Notes under the pieces: generated by a model
Databases searched by the model: none
The model's input: the letters and a program-made list of their open reading frames with translations, nothing else
Told to the model about the DNA's origin: nothing
From: Agrobacterium rosae
Lineage (GTDB): Bacteria; Pseudomonadota; Alphaproteobacteria; Rhizobiales; Rhizobiaceae
Assembly: GCF_002915175.1 (NCBI RefSeq)
Contig: NZ_NXEJ01000006.1
Span: 380,626-444,625 of the forward strand
DNA length: 64,000 nucleotides
Direction: 5' to 3'
Program-made: the position numbers and the translations under genes
Shown: positions 33,366 through 43,244 of the stretch, piece by piece
How positions within the stretch are numbered: the first letter of the stretch is position 1
Layout: each line of letters starts with the position of its first letter

Positions 33366-33439
33366 CGCCGATGCGCTAGACATGATTTGAATGACCGTCG
33401 CACTGCAGAAGTGACGGGTGGAATGAAAAGGGACGGACG

Positions 33440-34111
33440 ATGCGCATTCTTGTGGTCGAGGACGATACCAACCTCAATCGACAGCTGACCGACGCGCTGA
33501 AAGAAGCGGGTTATGTCGTCGATCAGGCCTTTGACGGCGAAGAGGGGCATTATCTCGGCGATACCGAGCCCTATGACGCCATTGTGCTGGATATCGGCCT
33601 GCCGCAGATGGATGGCATTACCGTTGTCGAGAAATGGCGTGCCAGCGGCAAGTCCATGCCGGTTCTCATTCTGACCGCGCGCGACCGTTGGAGCGACAAG
33701 GTGGCGGGTATCGATGCTGGTGCCGATGACTATGTGACGAAGCCTTTCCATGTGGAGGAAATTCTGGCGCGTGTGCGCGCGCTGATCCGCCGTGCTGCGG
33801 GCCATGCGTCGTCCGAAATCGTCTGCGGTCCGGTGCGGCTGGACACGAAGTCCTCCAAGGCGACCGTCAACGGCACGACGCTGAAACTGACCTCTCACGA
33901 GTTCCGTCTTTTGTCCTACCTTATGCACCATATGGGTGAGGTGGTATCGCGAACAGAGCTGGTCGAGCATATGTACGATCAGGATTTCGACCGCGATTCC
34001 AACACCATCGAGGTTTTCGTTGGCCGTCTGCGCAAGAAGCTGGGCGTCGATCTGATCGAGACCATCCGCGGTCTCGGCTACCGGATGCAAGCACCCGCAG
34101 ATGCGAAGTAA
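33440..34111 (+). CDS. feuP: FeuP: OmpR/PhoP-family response regulator
   Basis: 223 residues. Receiver domain with acidic pair (VVEDDTN), phospho-acceptor Asp in AIVLDIGLPQMDG, Thr in LILTARD and Lys in YVTKPFH; winged-helix DNA-binding domain from about 125 (KLTSHEFRLLSYLMHHMGEV, SNTIEVFVGRLRKKLGVDLI, TIRGLGYRM). In rhizobia FeuPQ responds to envelope/osmotic conditions and controls cyclic glucan export. Overlaps feuQ by 11 bases. Confidence 0.88.
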   Translation: MRILVVEDDTNLNRQLTDALKEAGYVVDQAFDGEEGHYLGDTEPYDAIVLDIGLPQMDGITVVEKWRASGKSMPVLILTARDRWSDKVAGIDAGADDYVTKPFHVEEILARVRALIRRAAGHASSEIVCGPVRLDTKSSKATVNGTTLKLTSHEFRLLSYLMHHMGEVVSRTELVEHMYDQDFDRDSNTIEVFVGRLRKKLGVDLIETIRGLGYRMQAPADAK

Positions 34112-35501
34112 TTCACTCACCGCCCGCGTTCTGCTGCTGGCCTCGGCATGGTCTGCCCTGGCGCTGGTGGTGATCGCGGTGGTGATTTCCACGCTCTACC
34201 GACAGGGCGTGGAGCGCAGTTTTACCGATTTACTGCGCGCGCAGCTTTATAACGTCATCAACTCCATTACCGTTTCCAACGAAAATACGCTGGCTGGTAG
34301 CCCACAGCTTGGCGATCTGCGGTTTTCGCAGCCCGAGACCGGCTGGTACTGGGTGGTGGAGCCATTGGGCAATTTTCAGACGGCACCGCTCGTTTCCTCA
34401 TCGCTCGGCGTTTCGACGCTGCCTGTTCCCAGCATTCTGGATGTGCCGTTCGACAATCGCTACGAGCGCTATTACGTGGTGACGGACGAGGCGAAAAACC
34501 GTGTGCAGGTTGCTGAAACGGAGGTGGTGCTGGATGGAGAAGGGCGGGCGGCGCGCTTTCGCGTGACCGGCAACCTGAATGTCGTGGAAGACGATGTCAG
34601 TGACTTCTCCAATAGCCTCTATCTGGCGCTTGCCGTTTTCGGTGTCGGCAGTCTTGTGGTGAACGGCCTTGCGATTCTCTACAGCTTGCGACCGCTGGAC
34701 AGGGCGCGTGTCGCGTTGGGCAAGATCCGCGCTGGCGATGCGGAGCGGTTGGAGGGCGAATTCCCAAGTGAAATTCAGCCTTTGGCAACCGAAGTGAATG
34801 CGCTGATCGAAAGCAACCGGCGTCTTGTGGAGCGGGCGCGCATGCAGGTGGGCAATCTGGCGCATTCGCTGAAAACACCGATTGCCGTTTTGCTGAACGA
34901 GGCGCGTACGCTGGACAGCCACCATGGCGATCTGGTGCGCGGCCAGGTGGATGCGATGCAGGCACAGGTGCAATCCTATCTTTCCCGCGCACGGATTGCC
35001 GCGCAACGCGGCTCGATTCTGGCACGGGTGGAAGCTGAACCGGCGCTGGAGCGGCTGGTGCGCGTGATGCGCCGGCTGAACCCGGAAAAGACATTCGAGT
35101 TGGACATGCAGCAGCCGGGAACAATTCTGGCGATGGAGCAGCAGGATCTGGAAGAAGCGGTCGGCAACCTCTTGGAAAATGCGGCACGCTTTGCTGAAAC
35201 CAAGGTGGTAATCACGGTGATGCCGGGGACGCACCCGTCGTCTGATCCCGACGTGACACGCAGATCATGGGTCACGTTGCTGGTTGAAGATGACGGGCCG
35301 GGGCTAGAGCCCGAGCAGATCACTGAAGCGATGAAGCGCGGCAGGCGTTTGGACGAAAGCCGACCCGGGACGGGGCTTGGCCTTTCCATCGTCAGCGAGG
35401 TGGTTTCCGAATACCACGGTACCTTTGCCATGTCCCGCAGCCCGCTGGGCGGGCTGAAAGCCGAATTGCTTCTTCCCGGACTTTCGAAAGAGCTTGCATG
35501 A
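34101..35501 (+). CDS. feuQ: FeuQ: sensor histidine kinase
   Basis: 466 residues: two membrane spans (LLLASAWSALALVVIAVVIS near 15-35 and LALAVFGVGSLVVNGLAILY near 175-195) around a ~140-residue periplasmic sensor where FeuN would act; HAMP; phospho-His in VGNLAHSLKTPIAVL; ATP-binding N box EEAVGNLLENAARFA, D box LVEDDGPGLEP and G box GTGLGLSIV. PhoQ-like. Cotranscribed with feuP. Confidence 0.88.
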   Translation: MRSNSLTARVLLLASAWSALALVVIAVVISTLYRQGVERSFTDLLRAQLYNVINSITVSNENTLAGSPQLGDLRFSQPETGWYWVVEPLGNFQTAPLVSSSLGVSTLPVPSILDVPFDNRYERYYVVTDEAKNRVQVAETEVVLDGEGRAARFRVTGNLNVVEDDVSDFSNSLYLALAVFGVGSLVVNGLAILYSLRPLDRARVALGKIRAGDAERLEGEFPSEIQPLATEVNALIESNRRLVERARMQVGNLAHSLKTPIAVLLNEARTLDSHHGDLVRGQVDAMQAQVQSYLSRARIAAQRGSILARVEAEPALERLVRVMRRLNPEKTFELDMQQPGTILAMEQQDLEEAVGNLLENAARFAETKVVITVMPGTHPSSDPDVTRRSWVTLLVEDDGPGLEPEQITEAMKRGRRLDESRPGTGLGLSIVSEVVSEYHGTFAMSRSPLGGLKAELLLPGLSKELA

Positions 35502-35573
35502 CGGCTAAAAACTGGCAAGACATTTCGTGACGCATGACCGCGCCAGGATGGCGCGTGGATAAGGAGTGTATTC

Positions 35574-36038
35574 TTGGTTTACGTGATGGGCAAAGCCGGA
35601 TCTGCCGGGATGAAATCCAACTTTATGCGCCCTGCCGTGGTTTCGCTGATCTGCCTTTCGGCGCTCAGCTCCTGCACCACATCCAACACCCGTGGTTCCG
35701 GTGGCGGTTTGATGGGTCGCGGTGGAGCGTCGGCAACGCCCTATATTTCCAGCCTTCAGGGCGGCATCGTCGGCAGAAGCGGCTTGCAGATGGGCCGTAG
35801 CGATTTCAACAAGGCGCTGGAAGCGGAATATCGTGCGCTGGAAACCGCGCCTGGTGGCCAAGCTGTCGTGTGGGGTGACGGCGACACGCGTGGCGAAGTC
35901 ATCGCCAATGCGCCATACCAGGTCGGCAACCAGAATTGCCGCCAATACACCCATAATCTGACGGTAGACGGCAAGCAGGCGAAGGTGCGCGGTGCCGCCT
36001 GTCGCAACACCGATGGCACCTGGACGCCGCTGATCTGA
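35574..36038 (+). CDS. Lipoprotein / 17-kDa surface antigen-like protein
   Basis: 154 residues. The start is TTG, chosen because AAGGAG ends seven bases before it. Lipobox LSSC with the lipidated Cys at residue 34 (AVVSLICLSALSSC), so an inner- or outer-membrane lipoprotein. The mature part has the RT0821-type surface-protein tail (RSDFNKALEAEYRALE, QNCRQYTHNLTVDGKQ, RGAACRNTDGTWTPL) seen in rickettsial-type outer-membrane antigens. Role in envelope structure likely. Stands alone after feuQ. Confidence 0.78.
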   Translation: MVYVMGKAGSAGMKSNFMRPAVVSLICLSALSSCTTSNTRGSGGGLMGRGGASATPYISSLQGGIVGRSGLQMGRSDFNKALEAEYRALETAPGGQAVVWGDGDTRGEVIANAPYQVGNQNCRQYTHNLTVDGKQAKVRGAACRNTDGTWTPLI

Positions 36039-36211
36039 CGGTTGCTTGACGCGCGTCAAGGCAGGCAAGGCTGATCGTTAGAACGAGAGGCGTGGTGGAA
36101 ATCGATCGAAGGGGATCGGTTCCACGGCGTTACGCGGCATAGTGCCTCAAATTCACGTCATCCTGCTGCGGCTTATTTCAAAGCGGCGCGCATTCGAGTA
36201 ATTGAAACGGC

Positions 36212-37354
36212 ATGTTCTGGATTTTTATCGCCCTGTTGACGGCGGCCGTGGCCATCGTTCTGACCTATCCGCTGATGCGCAGCAGCGGCGTAGCCGACAC
36301 CGCCCGTGAAGGCGAGGTGGCTGTCTATCGCGACCAACTGGCCGAATTACAGCGCGAGCGTGAGAGCGGGCTGATTGGCGAGACGGAAGCTGAATATGCC
36401 CGCGCCGAAATCGGGCGGCGGCTGTTGGCCGCGGCCTCCGGCAAAACGGGCGAGGTTGCAGCGATCTCGCCACGGAAGCACAATGCGTTGGCCAGCATCG
36501 TGACTGTGCTGTTGCCGCTGACGGGGCTCTGTCTTTACTTGTTCATGGGCAGTCCTGGTATGCCGGACATGCCGCTACAGGCACGTCTTGAAAAGCCCGG
36601 CAATGACATGGACCTGATGATTGCCAAGGCCGAACGGCATCTGGCGCAGAACCCTGACGATGGCGCCGGATGGGATGTGCTGGCCCCGATCTATTTCAAG
36701 ACCATGCGTTTAGGCGATGCGGAGATGGCCTATCGCAACGCCATCCGTCTTCAGGGTGAAAACCCTGAGCGTCTGACCGGCCTTGCCGAAACGTTGATTG
36801 CCACCAATGATGGTGTCGTTATTGATGATGCGCGCTCCGCATTGGAAGATGCGGAAAAGATGAGCCCCGGCAACCCGCGTGTGCGCTTTTATCTGGCGCT
36901 TTCGCTGGAGCAGGCGGGCAAAACGGATGAGGCGCGCAATGCCTTTGCCGCGCTGCTGAAGGATTCGCCCGAGGGCGCGCCGTGGATACCGCTGTTGCAG
37001 GCGCATCTGCAAAATACCGGCGGGGCAGACATTGCCGCTGCCCCGAAGCCGCAAGCGCCCGGCGGGCCAAGCGCCGAGGACGTGGCTGCAGCCAGCAACA
37101 TGTCGGCCGAAGACCGGCAGGCGATGGTGGCGGGAATGGTGGAAAGTCTGGACGCGCGGCTGAAGGAAAACCCCGACAATTTCGAGGGTTGGATGCGGCT
37201 GGTGCGATCCTACGCCATGTTAAAGAATGACGAGAAGGCGCGTCAGGCTCTGGCCGACGGGCTAAAAGCCTTTCCGCCAGACGGTGAACAGGGCAAGCAG
37301 TTGATGGCGCTGGCGCAACAGTTGGGCGTTTCTGCGCAGGGAGTGACGCAATGA
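36212..37354 (+). CDS. cycH: CycH/CcmI: apocytochrome c chaperone
   Basis: 380 residues. Two N-terminal membrane spans ([20 protein letters not shown] and [18 protein letters not shown]) around a cytoplasmic leucine-zipper-like loop ([19 protein letters not shown]), then a periplasmic TPR domain ([20 protein letters not shown] onward) that holds the C terminus of apocytochrome c for haem attachment. First of the four-gene cycHJKL operon; coupled to cycJ by an ATGA overlap. Confidence 0.93.
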   Translation: MFWIFIALLTAAVAIVLTYPLMRSSGVADTAREGEVAVYRDQLAELQRERESGLIGETEAEYARAEIGRRLLAAASGKTGEVAAISPRKHNALASIVTVLLPLTGLCLYLFMGSPGMPDMPLQARLEKPGNDMDLMIAKAERHLAQNPDDGAGWDVLAPIYFKTMRLGDAEMAYRNAIRLQGENPERLTGLAETLIATNDGVVIDDARSALEDAEKMSPGNPRVRFYLALSLEQAGKTDEARNAFAALLKDSPEGAPWIPLLQAHLQNTGGADIAAAPKPQAPGGPSAEDVAAASNMSAEDRQAMVAGMVESLDARLKENPDNFEGWMRLVRSYAMLKNDEKARQALADGLKAFPPDGEQGKQLMALAQQLGVSAQGVTQ

Positions 37355-37821
37355 CCCGCAAGCAGAAAAGACTGGCGATCATCGGCGGCGGTGTCAGCTT
37401 CATCATGATTGCAGCATTTCTGGTGATGTTCGCCTTTGGGCAGTCGATTGCCTATTTCTACATGCCTGGCGATCTGGAAAAGACCAGCGTTGCGCCCGGA
37501 ACGCGCATCCGCCTTGGTGGGCTGGTGGCCGAAGGTTCGGTCAAGCGTGGCGAGGGGCGCACGGTGAGCTTTGCAGTGACCGATGGCGGCGCAACGGTGC
37601 CGGTCAGCTATACCGGGATTTTGCCGGACCTTTTTCGCGAGGGGCAGGGCGTGGTGACTGAAGGGACCTTCGATGCCGCGACGCATGCCTTTGTGGCTGA
37701 CAGCGTTCTGGCCAAGCATGATGAAAACTACATGCCCAAGGAAGTCGCAGACCGGCTGAAGGACAAGGGCCTGTGGCAGCAGGCACCAGACGGTGTGACA
37801 AAGACCGGAGCGACGCAATGA
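37351..37821 (+). CDS. cycJ: CycJ/CcmE: haem chaperone
   Basis: 156 residues: one N-terminal membrane anchor ([20 protein letters not shown]) and a periplasmic OB-fold. The haem-binding His is in [13 protein letters not shown] (H-x3-Y motif). Takes haem from CcmC and passes it to CcmF/CycK. ATGA overlaps with the genes on both sides. Confidence 0.95.
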   Translation: MTRKQKRLAIIGGGVSFIMIAAFLVMFAFGQSIAYFYMPGDLEKTSVAPGTRIRLGGLVAEGSVKRGEGRTVSFAVTDGGATVPVSYTGILPDLFREGQGVVTEGTFDAATHAFVADSVLAKHDENYMPKEVADRLKDKGLWQQAPDGVTKTGATQ

Positions 37822-39803
37822 TTACCGAAATCGGCCATTATGCTCTGGTGTTGGCGCTGGGTGTGGCGCTCGTCGTGTCCACGCTGCCGGCGTTCGGGGC
37901 GCGCCGCAATGACAAGGCATTGATGGACATTGCGCCCATCGGCTCCGTTCTGCTGTTTCTGCTGGTGGGCATTGCCTTTGCATCGCTGACGCACGCCTAT
38001 GCGGTCTCGGATTTCTCGCTGAAGAACGTCTATGAGAATTCCCATTCTCTGATGCCGATGCTCTATAAGCTGACCGGCGTGTGGGGCAACCATGAGGGAT
38101 CGATGCTGCTGTGGCTGCTGATCCTCGTGCTGTTCAGTGCGATGGTTGCCGTCTATGGCCGCAATCTGCCCGATACGCTCCGCGCCAATGTGCTGGCCGT
38201 GCAGGCCTGGGTGACGACGGCGTTTCTGCTGTTCATTCTGTTGACGTCCAATCCCTTTGCGCGGCTTTCGCCGGTTCCCGCCGAAGGGCAGGATCTCAAC
38301 CCGGTGCTTCAGGATTTCGGCCTCGCGATCCATCCGCCGCTGCTCTACCTCGGTTATGTCGGCTTCTCCGTCTGTTTCTCCTTTGCCGTTGCCGCCCTGA
38401 TGGAAGGGCGCATCGATGCCGCATGGGCGCGCTGGGTGCGGCCATGGACCTTGGCTGCCTGGACCTTTCTGACGGCGGGCATTTCGATGGGCTCCTACTG
38501 GGCCTATTACGAACTCGGCTGGGGCGGCTGGTGGTTCTGGGACCCGGTGGAGAACGCCTCTTTCATGCCGTGGCTGGCTGGAACCGCGCTTTTGCATTCG
38601 GCGCTGGTGATGGAAAAGCGCGAGGCGCTGAAAATCTGGACCGTGCTGCTGGCGATCATGACCTTTTCGCTATCGCTGCTCGGCACCTTCCTTGTGCGCT
38701 CCGGTGTGCTGACCTCGGTGCATGCCTTCGCGACCGACCCGAGCCGTGGCATTTTCATTCTGTGCATTCTGATGATCTTCATCGGTGGCGCGTTTTCGTT
38801 GTTTGCATGGCGTGCGCCGATGCTGAAGGCCGGTGGCCTGTTCGCGCCGGTTTCGCGCGAGGGTGCACTGGTTCTGAACAACCTGATCCTGACGGTTTCC
38901 ACCGCGACTGTGCTGATCGGTACGCTGTACCCGCTGGTTCTGGAAACGTTGACCGGCGAGAAGATTTCCGTCGGTGAGCCCTTCTTCAACCTGACCTTCG
39001 GGCTGTTGATGATTCCCATTCTGATCGTGACGCCATTCGGGCCTATGATGGCATGGAAGCGCGGCGATTTGCTGGGTGCGTTTCAACGGCTGTATGTGGC
39101 GGCGGCTCTGGCCTGCGTTGCTGGTTTGACGCTGTGGTATATCGAGCATGGCGGGCCTGTCATGGCCGTGTTGGGCATGATCGCAGGATTCTGGCTGATC
39201 TTCGGCGCGCTGGCCGATCTGTGGTATCGCGCCAATTTCGGCAAGCTCGCCTTTGGCATCGCGCTACGACGTCTCAAGGGTCTGCCACGCTCCACTTTCG
39301 GAACGACGTTGGCGCATATGGGGCTTGGCGTGACCGTGCTGGGCATCGTTATCGTGACCACCTTCGAGACGGAAACTGTGGTCGAGATGAAGCAGGGCAT
39401 GGCGGTGGATGCGGGCGGCTATAGCCTGACCTTCGATGGTATCCGTCATCATGTCGGGCCGAACTATACCGAGGATCGCGGCCATTTCACTGCGCGTAAA
39501 GGCGGGGTCGAGGTGGCTGATGTGTGGTCATCGAAGCGGCTATACACGGCGCGGCGTATGCCGACGACGGAAGCTGGCATCATGACATTCGGGCTTTCGC
39601 AGCTTTACGTATCGCTGGGCGACCCGATGGCCGATGGCGGCATGGTGGTCCGCATCTGGTGGAAGCCGTTCATTCTGTGCATCTGGGGTGGCACGGTGTT
39701 CATGATGATTGGTGGGCTGGTTTCACTGTCTGACCGCCGGTTGCGCGTGGGTGCGCCGAGGCGGAAAGCGAAGGCGGCACCAGTGCTGGAGCCTGCGGAA
39801 TGA
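37818..39803 (+). CDS. cycK: CycK/CcmF: cytochrome c haem lyase subunit
   Basis: 661 residues with about 14-15 membrane spans. The tryptophan-rich haem-handling motif [19 protein letters not shown] and conserved His residues ([31 protein letters not shown]) are present. Catalyses haem ligation to apocytochromes with CycH and CycL. Start at ATG 37818, overlapping the cycJ stop; a longer frame upstream is coincidental. Confidence 0.95.
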   Translation: MITEIGHYALVLALGVALVVSTLPAFGARRNDKALMDIAPIGSVLLFLLVGIAFASLTHAYAVSDFSLKNVYENSHSLMPMLYKLTGVWGNHEGSMLLWLLILVLFSAMVAVYGRNLPDTLRANVLAVQAWVTTAFLLFILLTSNPFARLSPVPAEGQDLNPVLQDFGLAIHPPLLYLGYVGFSVCFSFAVAALMEGRIDAAWARWVRPWTLAAWTFLTAGISMGSYWAYYELGWGGWWFWDPVENASFMPWLAGTALLHSALVMEKREALKIWTVLLAIMTFSLSLLGTFLVRSGVLTSVHAFATDPSRGIFILCILMIFIGGAFSLFAWRAPMLKAGGLFAPVSREGALVLNNLILTVSTATVLIGTLYPLVLETLTGEKISVGEPFFNLTFGLLMIPILIVTPFGPMMAWKRGDLLGAFQRLYVAAALACVAGLTLWYIEHGGPVMAVLGMIAGFWLIFGALADLWYRANFGKLAFGIALRRLKGLPRSTFGTTLAHMGLGVTVLGIVIVTTFETETVVEMKQGMAVDAGGYSLTFDGIRHHVGPNYTEDRGHFTARKGGVEVADVWSSKRLYTARRMPTTEAGIMTFGLSQLYVSLGDPMADGGMVVRIWWKPFILCIWGGTVFMMIGGLVSLSDRRLRVGAPRRKAKAAPVLEPAE

Positions 39804-39817
39804 TGGGGCTCCATCTT

Positions 39818-39935
39818 CCCTCATTCCTGTGCTTGTCACAGGAATCCAGTGCGCCCAAGTCTTTGGGCGCGAAAGAGTCATTCACGGCGCAGACGCGCCG
39901 TGGCTGGATTCCTGTGACGAGCACAGGAATGAGGG
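39818..39935 (+). repeat. Palindromic repeat family D, copy 2, covering the 5' end of cycL
   Basis: Same ~118-bp three-hairpin layout as the copies at 20564 and 44671: ccctcattcctgtg outer arm, gcgcccaagtctttgggcgc, cggcgcagacgcgccg, and cacaggaatgaggg. The cycL frame is open through all of it, and its likely start codon is the ATG inside the last arm. Confidence 0.9.
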
Positions 39936-40390
39936 AGGTTTTCTCTACGGTTGCCGTTCTCATCACCCTCCTATTTACATCACTCCCCGCATTCGCCTTC
40001 AACCCCGACGAAGTTCTCTCCGACCCAGCGCTCGAAGCCCGCGCACGAGCGCTGACCGTGCAGTTGCGTTGCATGGTGTGCCAGAATCAGTCCATCGATG
40101 ACAGCAATGCAGAGCTGGCGCGGGATTTGCGGGTGCTGGTGCGCGAGCGGTTGACGCAGGGAGATAGCGACGACGCGGTGGTCGATTATGTCGTGTCGCG
40201 CTATGGCGAATTTGTTTTGCTGAAGCCGCGGTTTAGTGCGCGTACCATTGCGTTGTGGGGCGCGCCGATTGCGCTGATTGTGATTGGCGCGACGGCGATT
40301 TTTGTTTTTGCGCGGCGTCGGGTGGCGGTGTCCGAGGGACAGAAGCTGACGGTGGATGAAGAGGCGCGGATTCGGGATTTGTTGGGGTAG
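39929..40390 (+). CDS. cycL: CycL/CcmH: cytochrome c maturation thiol-disulfide protein
   Basis: 153 residues from this start. Signal/anchor ([20 protein letters not shown]), the redox motif [10 protein letters not shown] that reduces apocytochrome cysteines, and a C-terminal anchor ([20 protein letters not shown]). The ATG used lies in the final arm of a palindromic repeat. An alternative ATG at 39800 overlaps the cycK stop in the usual operon manner but would add 43 residues encoded by the repeat before the signal peptide. Most likely the repeat inserted at the original start. Confidence 0.88.
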   Translation: MREVFSTVAVLITLLFTSLPAFAFNPDEVLSDPALEARARALTVQLRCMVCQNQSIDDSNAELARDLRVLVRERLTQGDSDDAVVDYVVSRYGEFVLLKPRFSARTIALWGAPIALIVIGATAIFVFARRRVAVSEGQKLTVDEEARIRDLLG

Positions 40391-40433
40391 GGGTGAGTGG
40401 GGTGGCTTGCGACATACAATGCAAGCTGGCAAC

Positions 40434-40603
40434 CGTGGCTCCCCCCCTCCGTCCTGCCGGACATCTCCCCCTCAAGGGGGGAGATTAGCTGGGCGCGGGC
40501 TCTCCACCCTATCCGCAGCATTCAAGATGACCGAGACATCGCCGCGAGTCGATCTCCCCCCTTGAGGGGGAGATGTCCGGCAGGACAGAGGGGGGTAGGC
40601 CAC
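40434..40603 (+). repeat. RIME-like palindromic repeat family A, copy 7
   Basis: Forward copy (tcaaggggggagattagctggg left; gatctccccccttgagg right) between the end of the cyc operon and degP. Confidence 0.9.
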
Positions 40604-40826
40604 AAGCACTGCCCTATATTGCGGCGGTTAGGTTAAAGATAAAACGCAATATATTTCAACGATTTATAATCCATCCATAACCCTCTCTTCCGCAAATCCC
40701 CCAACATTACGGATTTTTCACGCGCCAGACACTTCGCTGTAAGGTGCGGGCACCTATATCTTCATCATCCACCGCTTCCCCGATCCACCGGGGCTCCAGT
40801 CTGAATGAAGAAAGAAGGTAAGTTCC
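40604..40826. promoter_or_regulatory. degP leader and promoter region
   Basis: AT-rich stretch at 40630-40690 (ttaaagataaaacgcaatat) separates the repeat from degP; the degP promoter should lie here. GAAAGAAGGTAAG precedes the ATG. No clear sigma-E-type element recognised. Confidence 0.35.
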
Positions 40827-42392
40827 ATGTCTAATTTGCAAAACGGACGTCCCTCGTTGAAGACCATCCTCAAGTCTTCCGCTGTTGGCGGTCTGGCGAC
40901 TTTGATGCTGACGACAGGCGTCGCTGGGCCAATCGCTCATTCTTTCGCAGCACCCGTTGAAGTGACCGCGCCGCAGGTGCCGAGCTTTGCCAACGTTGTA
41001 GACGCGGTTTCCCCTGCCGTCGTCTCTGTGCGCGTACAATCCAATGTGCAGCCGGCTTCCGATGATAACAGCGGCTATTCATTCAATTTTGGCGGTCGTG
41101 GTCTCGACCAGCTTCCCGATGATCACCCGCTAAAGCGCTTCTTCAAAGAATTTGGCGGACCGGGTGCCGGTGAAGGCGACAAGCGCGCCGACCGTGGTCC
41201 GAAGGCCCACCGCGACGGTAAAGGCCCGCTGCGTCCAACCGCGCAGGGCTCTGGCTTCTTCATCTCCGAGGACGGCTATATCGTAACCAACAACCACGTT
41301 GTGGATGATGGTTCCGCCTATACGGTTGTTATGAACGACGGCACGGAACTCGATGCCAAGCTGATTGGTCGCGATACTCGCACTGATCTGGCCGTGCTGA
41401 AAGTGGACGTGAACCGCAAGTTTACCTATGTTCAGTTTGCCGATGACAGCAAAATCCGCGTTGGTGACTGGGTCGTGGCTGTCGGTAACCCATTCGGCCT
41501 TGGTGGCACTGTAACGTCGGGTATCGTCTCCGCTCGTGGTCGCGACATCGGCTCCGGTCCTTATGACGATTACCTCCAGATTGACGCTGCCGTGAACCGG
41601 GGTAATTCCGGTGGTCCGGCCTTCAACCTCAACGGCGAAGTCGTCGGCATCAACACCGCGATCTTCTCTCCATCCGGCGGTAATGTGGGTATTGCTTTCG
41701 CCATTCCCGCATCCGTAGCCAAGGATGTCGTTCAGGATTTGATCAAGGATGGTAAGGTCGAGCGTGGCTGGCTCGGTGTACAGATTCAGCCTGTGAGCAA
41801 GGATATCGCTGAGTCGCTTGGTCTTGCCGAGGCAAGTGGCGCGCTGGTGGTTGCTCCGCAGGCCGGTTCGCCCGGTGACAAGGCTGGCATCAAGCAGGGT
41901 GACATCATCACCGCGCTGAATGGCGATACGGTCAAGGACGCCCGCGATCTCTCACGCCGCATCGGTGCCATGGCTCCGAATACCAAAGTCGAGCTTTCGC
42001 TGTGGCGCGGTGGTAAGGCGCACCCGGTAACGGTGACCTTGGGCGATCTTGCCAGCGATGATGCCTCCAAGGCAACGGCCAGCCAGAATGATGACAAGGG
42101 TAGCCAGCCTTCCAGCGAAAAAGCGCTGTCCAGCCTTGGTCTGACGGTTGCGCCTTCTGACGATGGCGCGGGCCTTGCGATCACCGACGTCGATCCAGAC
42201 TCCGATGCCGCAGCCCGTGGTCTGAAGACCGGCGAAAAGATCACATCGGTCAACAACCAGCAGGTCGCGTCCGCTGCTGATGTCGAGAAGATTCTCTCGC
42301 AGGCCAAGAAGGACGGTCGTTCCAAGGCTCTGTTCCAGATCCAGACGGAAGATGGCAGCCGCTTCATCGCGCTGGATATCGACCAGGGTTGA
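40827..42392 (+). CDS. degP: DegP/HtrA-type periplasmic serine protease
   Basis: 521 residues. Sec signal peptide (ATLMLTTGVAGPIAHSFA), a low-complexity loop, then the trypsin-like domain with His in VTNNHVVDD, Asp in DTRTDLAVLKVD and Ser in VNRGNSGGPAFN; two PDZ domains (GWLGVQIQPVSKDIAESLGL and SSLGLTVAPSDDGAGLAITD). Degrades or refolds damaged envelope proteins. The codon pattern differs from its neighbours in using more Thr-final bases, consistent with high expression. A two-component pair follows. Confidence 0.94.
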   Translation: MSNLQNGRPSLKTILKSSAVGGLATLMLTTGVAGPIAHSFAAPVEVTAPQVPSFANVVDAVSPAVVSVRVQSNVQPASDDNSGYSFNFGGRGLDQLPDDHPLKRFFKEFGGPGAGEGDKRADRGPKAHRDGKGPLRPTAQGSGFFISEDGYIVTNNHVVDDGSAYTVVMNDGTELDAKLIGRDTRTDLAVLKVDVNRKFTYVQFADDSKIRVGDWVVAVGNPFGLGGTVTSGIVSARGRDIGSGPYDDYLQIDAAVNRGNSGGPAFNLNGEVVGINTAIFSPSGGNVGIAFAIPASVAKDVVQDLIKDGKVERGWLGVQIQPVSKDIAESLGLAEASGALVVAPQAGSPGDKAGIKQGDIITALNGDTVKDARDLSRRIGAMAPNTKVELSLWRGGKAHPVTVTLGDLASDDASKATASQNDDKGSQPSSEKALSSLGLTVAPSDDGAGLAITDVDPDSDAAARGLKTGEKITSVNNQQVASAADVEKILSQAKKDGRSKALFQIQTEDGSRFIALDIDQG

Positions 42393-42403
42393 TCATGACA
42401 CTG

Positions 42404-42435
42404 TGGCGGGAGGGGCAATTGCCTCTCCCGCCACT
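42404..42435 (+). terminator. Hairpin after degP
   Basis: 16-bp stem gtggcgggaggggcaa / ttgcctctcccgccac with one G-U pair and no loop bases to spare, 11 bases after the degP stop. No long T tract; could reduce read-through into the two-component genes or stabilise the degP message. Confidence 0.6.
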
Positions 42436-42476
42436 CCTCATTGAAGGTCACGCCGCGACATCTTCGGAGAAACCAC

Positions 42477-43235
42477 ATGGAAAACAAGACACAGGAATCA
42501 TCTCCCGCATCTGTTTCCGGTTGTGCGGTTGATGTTGACAACGCTATTGTCCCGCACATGAAGATTCTTGTTATCGAAGACGATCTGGAAGCTGCGGCCT
42601 ATATGACCAAGGCGTTCCGGGAAGCGGGCATTGTGGCCGATCACGCCAGCGATGGCGAGAGCGGCCTGTTTATGGGCGTTGAGAATGCCTATGACGTGAT
42701 GGTCATCGACCGCATGCTGCCGCGCCGTGATGGGCTTTCCGTTATCAGCGAGTTGCGCCGTCGCGGTATCGAGACGCCGGTGCTGATTCTCTCCGCTCTG
42801 GGGCAGGTGGATGACCGCGTGACAGGCTTGCGGGCCGGTGGCGACGATTATCTGCCGAAACCCTATGCTTTCAGCGAGCTGCTGGCGCGCATTGAGGTGT
42901 TGGGTCGTCGCAAGGGCAAGCCGGAGCAGGACATGGTCTACCGTGTCGGCGATCTGGAACTCGATCGCCTTTCCCATGACGTGCGCCGCGCCGGTAAGGA
43001 AATTCTACTGCAGCCGCGCGAATTTCGCCTGCTGGAATATTTGATGAAGAACGCGGGCCAGGTGGTGACGCGCACCATGCTTCTGGAAAATGTCTGGGAT
43101 TACCACTTCGATCCGCAGACCAACGTCATCGACGTGCATGTGTCGCGCCTTCGCTCGAAAATCGAGAAGGATTTCGACAAGCCGTTGCTGAAAACCATTC
43201 GCGGTGCGGGCTATATGATGAAGGATGAGGGGTAA
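42477..43235 (+). CDS. OmpR-family response regulator (degP-linked)
   Basis: 252 residues. Receiver with LVIEDDLEA, phospho-Asp in VMVIDRMLPRRDG, Lys in YLPKPYAF; winged helix with LQPREFRLLEYLMKNAGQVV and LLENVWDYHFDPQTNVIDVH. Start ATG 42477 after cggagaaacc gives a ~27-residue leader before the conserved MKILVIEDD; an internal ATG at 42558 would give the usual length but lacks a good ribosome site. Rhizobial orthologs always follow degP; the regulon is unknown. Confidence 0.88.
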   Translation: MENKTQESSPASVSGCAVDVDNAIVPHMKILVIEDDLEAAAYMTKAFREAGIVADHASDGESGLFMGVENAYDVMVIDRMLPRRDGLSVISELRRRGIETPVLILSALGQVDDRVTGLRAGGDDYLPKPYAFSELLARIEVLGRRKGKPEQDMVYRVGDLELDRLSHDVRRAGKEILLQPREFRLLEYLMKNAGQVVTRTMLLENVWDYHFDPQTNVIDVHVSRLRSKIEKDFDKPLLKTIRGAGYMMKDEG

Positions 43236-43244
43236 AGCCGCCTC

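Noticed and set aside
8994-40603. CRISPR array made from the repeated elements
   Set aside because: Copies are kilobases apart, each an inverted repeat of ~168 bp, with no regular spacers and no cas genes.
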